Source: Thioalkalivibrio thiocyanodenitrificans ARhD 1
Lineage (GTDB): Bacteria > Pseudomonadota > Gammaproteobacteria > Ectothiorhodospirales > Ectothiorhodospiraceae
Direction of reading: 5' to 3'
NCBI RefSeq assembly: GCF_000378965.1
Contig: NZ_KB900536.1
Coordinates: 2,605,407-2,669,406, forward strand
Length of the DNA stretch: 64,000 bases
Shown here piece by piece: positions 63,793 to 64,000 of the stretch. The position numbers were made by a program, and so were the translations under genes. Within the stretch, counting starts at the first letter, position 1, and every line of letters begins with the position of its first letter. The notes under the pieces were generated by a model. It made no database searches. It saw nothing but the letters and a program-made list of their open reading frames with translations, and was not told the DNA's origin.

Positions 63793-64000
63793 TCAGTCCT
63801 TCGCCGGACTCTCGTGGAGCACATTCAGCACCTCTACGCCGGGCAGATAGCCGTACAGGACCTTCCCTTCCGGGGTCACGATCGCCGGCGTCCCCCACAA
63901 ACTCAGGTCCAGGGCAATGTCGAGATGATGCACCACGGGGGTCTCGCAATCCGCGGTCTCAAGCTTCACGCCCCGCTTGGCCTCGTCCATGGCCGCCTTG
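63793..64000 (-). CDS. DsbC/DsbG-like disulfide isomerase, C-terminal part
   Basis: The frame is open to the window edge and ends at 63793. The visible 68 residues (KAAMDEAKRGVKLETADCETPVVHHLDIALDLSLWGTPAIV, then TPEGKVLYGYLPGVEVLNVLHE) match the end of the thioredoxin-fold domain of periplasmic DsbC. This includes the cis-Pro loop WGTPAIV and the GYLP segment. The catalytic CxxC and dimerisation domain lie outside the window. Confidence 0.8.
   Translation of the reverse strand, partial: KAAMDEAKRGVKLETADCETPVVHHLDIALDLSLWGTPAIVTPEGKVLYGYLPGVEVLNVLHESPAKD

Overview
The window looks like a stretch of chromosome from a GC-rich gammaproteobacterium. The priA-argS-SPOR (FtsN-like) order, a split pntAA/pntAB/pntB transhydrogenase, hemH, coaD, and PA2778/PA2779-type genes fit the Chromatiales/Ectothiorhodospiraceae or a relative. 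The lineage is an inference from gene content and high GC; there is no rRNA or other marker to confirm it.

Layout. 0-16.8 kb is mostly housekeeping: pcm, SPOR protein, argS and priA; a DnaA-box/GATC/AT-rich region at 6.66-6.90 kb that looks like a replication origin; a cNMP-GGDEF protein; the pnt operon; an HNH nuclease; hemH; a MoaB/CinA-type protein; a thioredoxin-barrel protein; and a GIY-YIG (DUF123) protein. At 16.95-18.21 kb and 46.31-47.57 kb lie two apparently identical IS110 elements in opposite orientation. Both are inserted at the same point of the same palindromic repeat family, and both carry a 5' noncoding end whose short segments match or complement target and donor in the pattern of an IS110 bridge RNA. 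Between them (18.6-46.2 kb) are ggt-ferredoxin-coaD-MFS, the PA2779/PA2779/PA2778 operon, a MerR regulator divergent from a GDCCVxC protein, two tandem P-type ATPases, pirin, chrB-chrA, a metallo-beta-lactamase-fold protein with a degenerate metal motif, a HAD phosphatase, a large hybrid histidine kinase followed by a receiver-EAL protein, and PPi-type phosphofructokinase divergent from fructose-1,6-bisphosphatase. At 47.8-53.3 kb is a TetR / c-type cytochrome / RND efflux operon.

53.77-62.24 kb is an integron gene-cassette array: eight same-strand cassettes separated by seven attC sites, preceded by an attI-like sequence, with no integrase gene in the window. The best internal evidence is that the left boundary of most cassettes matches the R'' half-site of that cassette's own attC, as expected from circular cassette integration. 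Cargo includes a DUF3892 protein, a RelA/SpoT-type nucleotide synthetase, a 1076-residue sacsin-type ATPase with a DUF3883 nuclease-like end, an Mrr-type restriction endonuclease and four unknown proteins. Several of these are typical of phage-defence or stress cargo. The array ends in a cassette without an attC, beside an IS4-family transposase remnant. A SAM methyltransferase and the 3' part of a dsbC-like gene close the window.

The intergenic regions are unusually rich in palindromic repeats; at least eight distinct families occur, and one of them is the insertion target of the IS110 element. No tRNA, rRNA or CRISPR array was seen.
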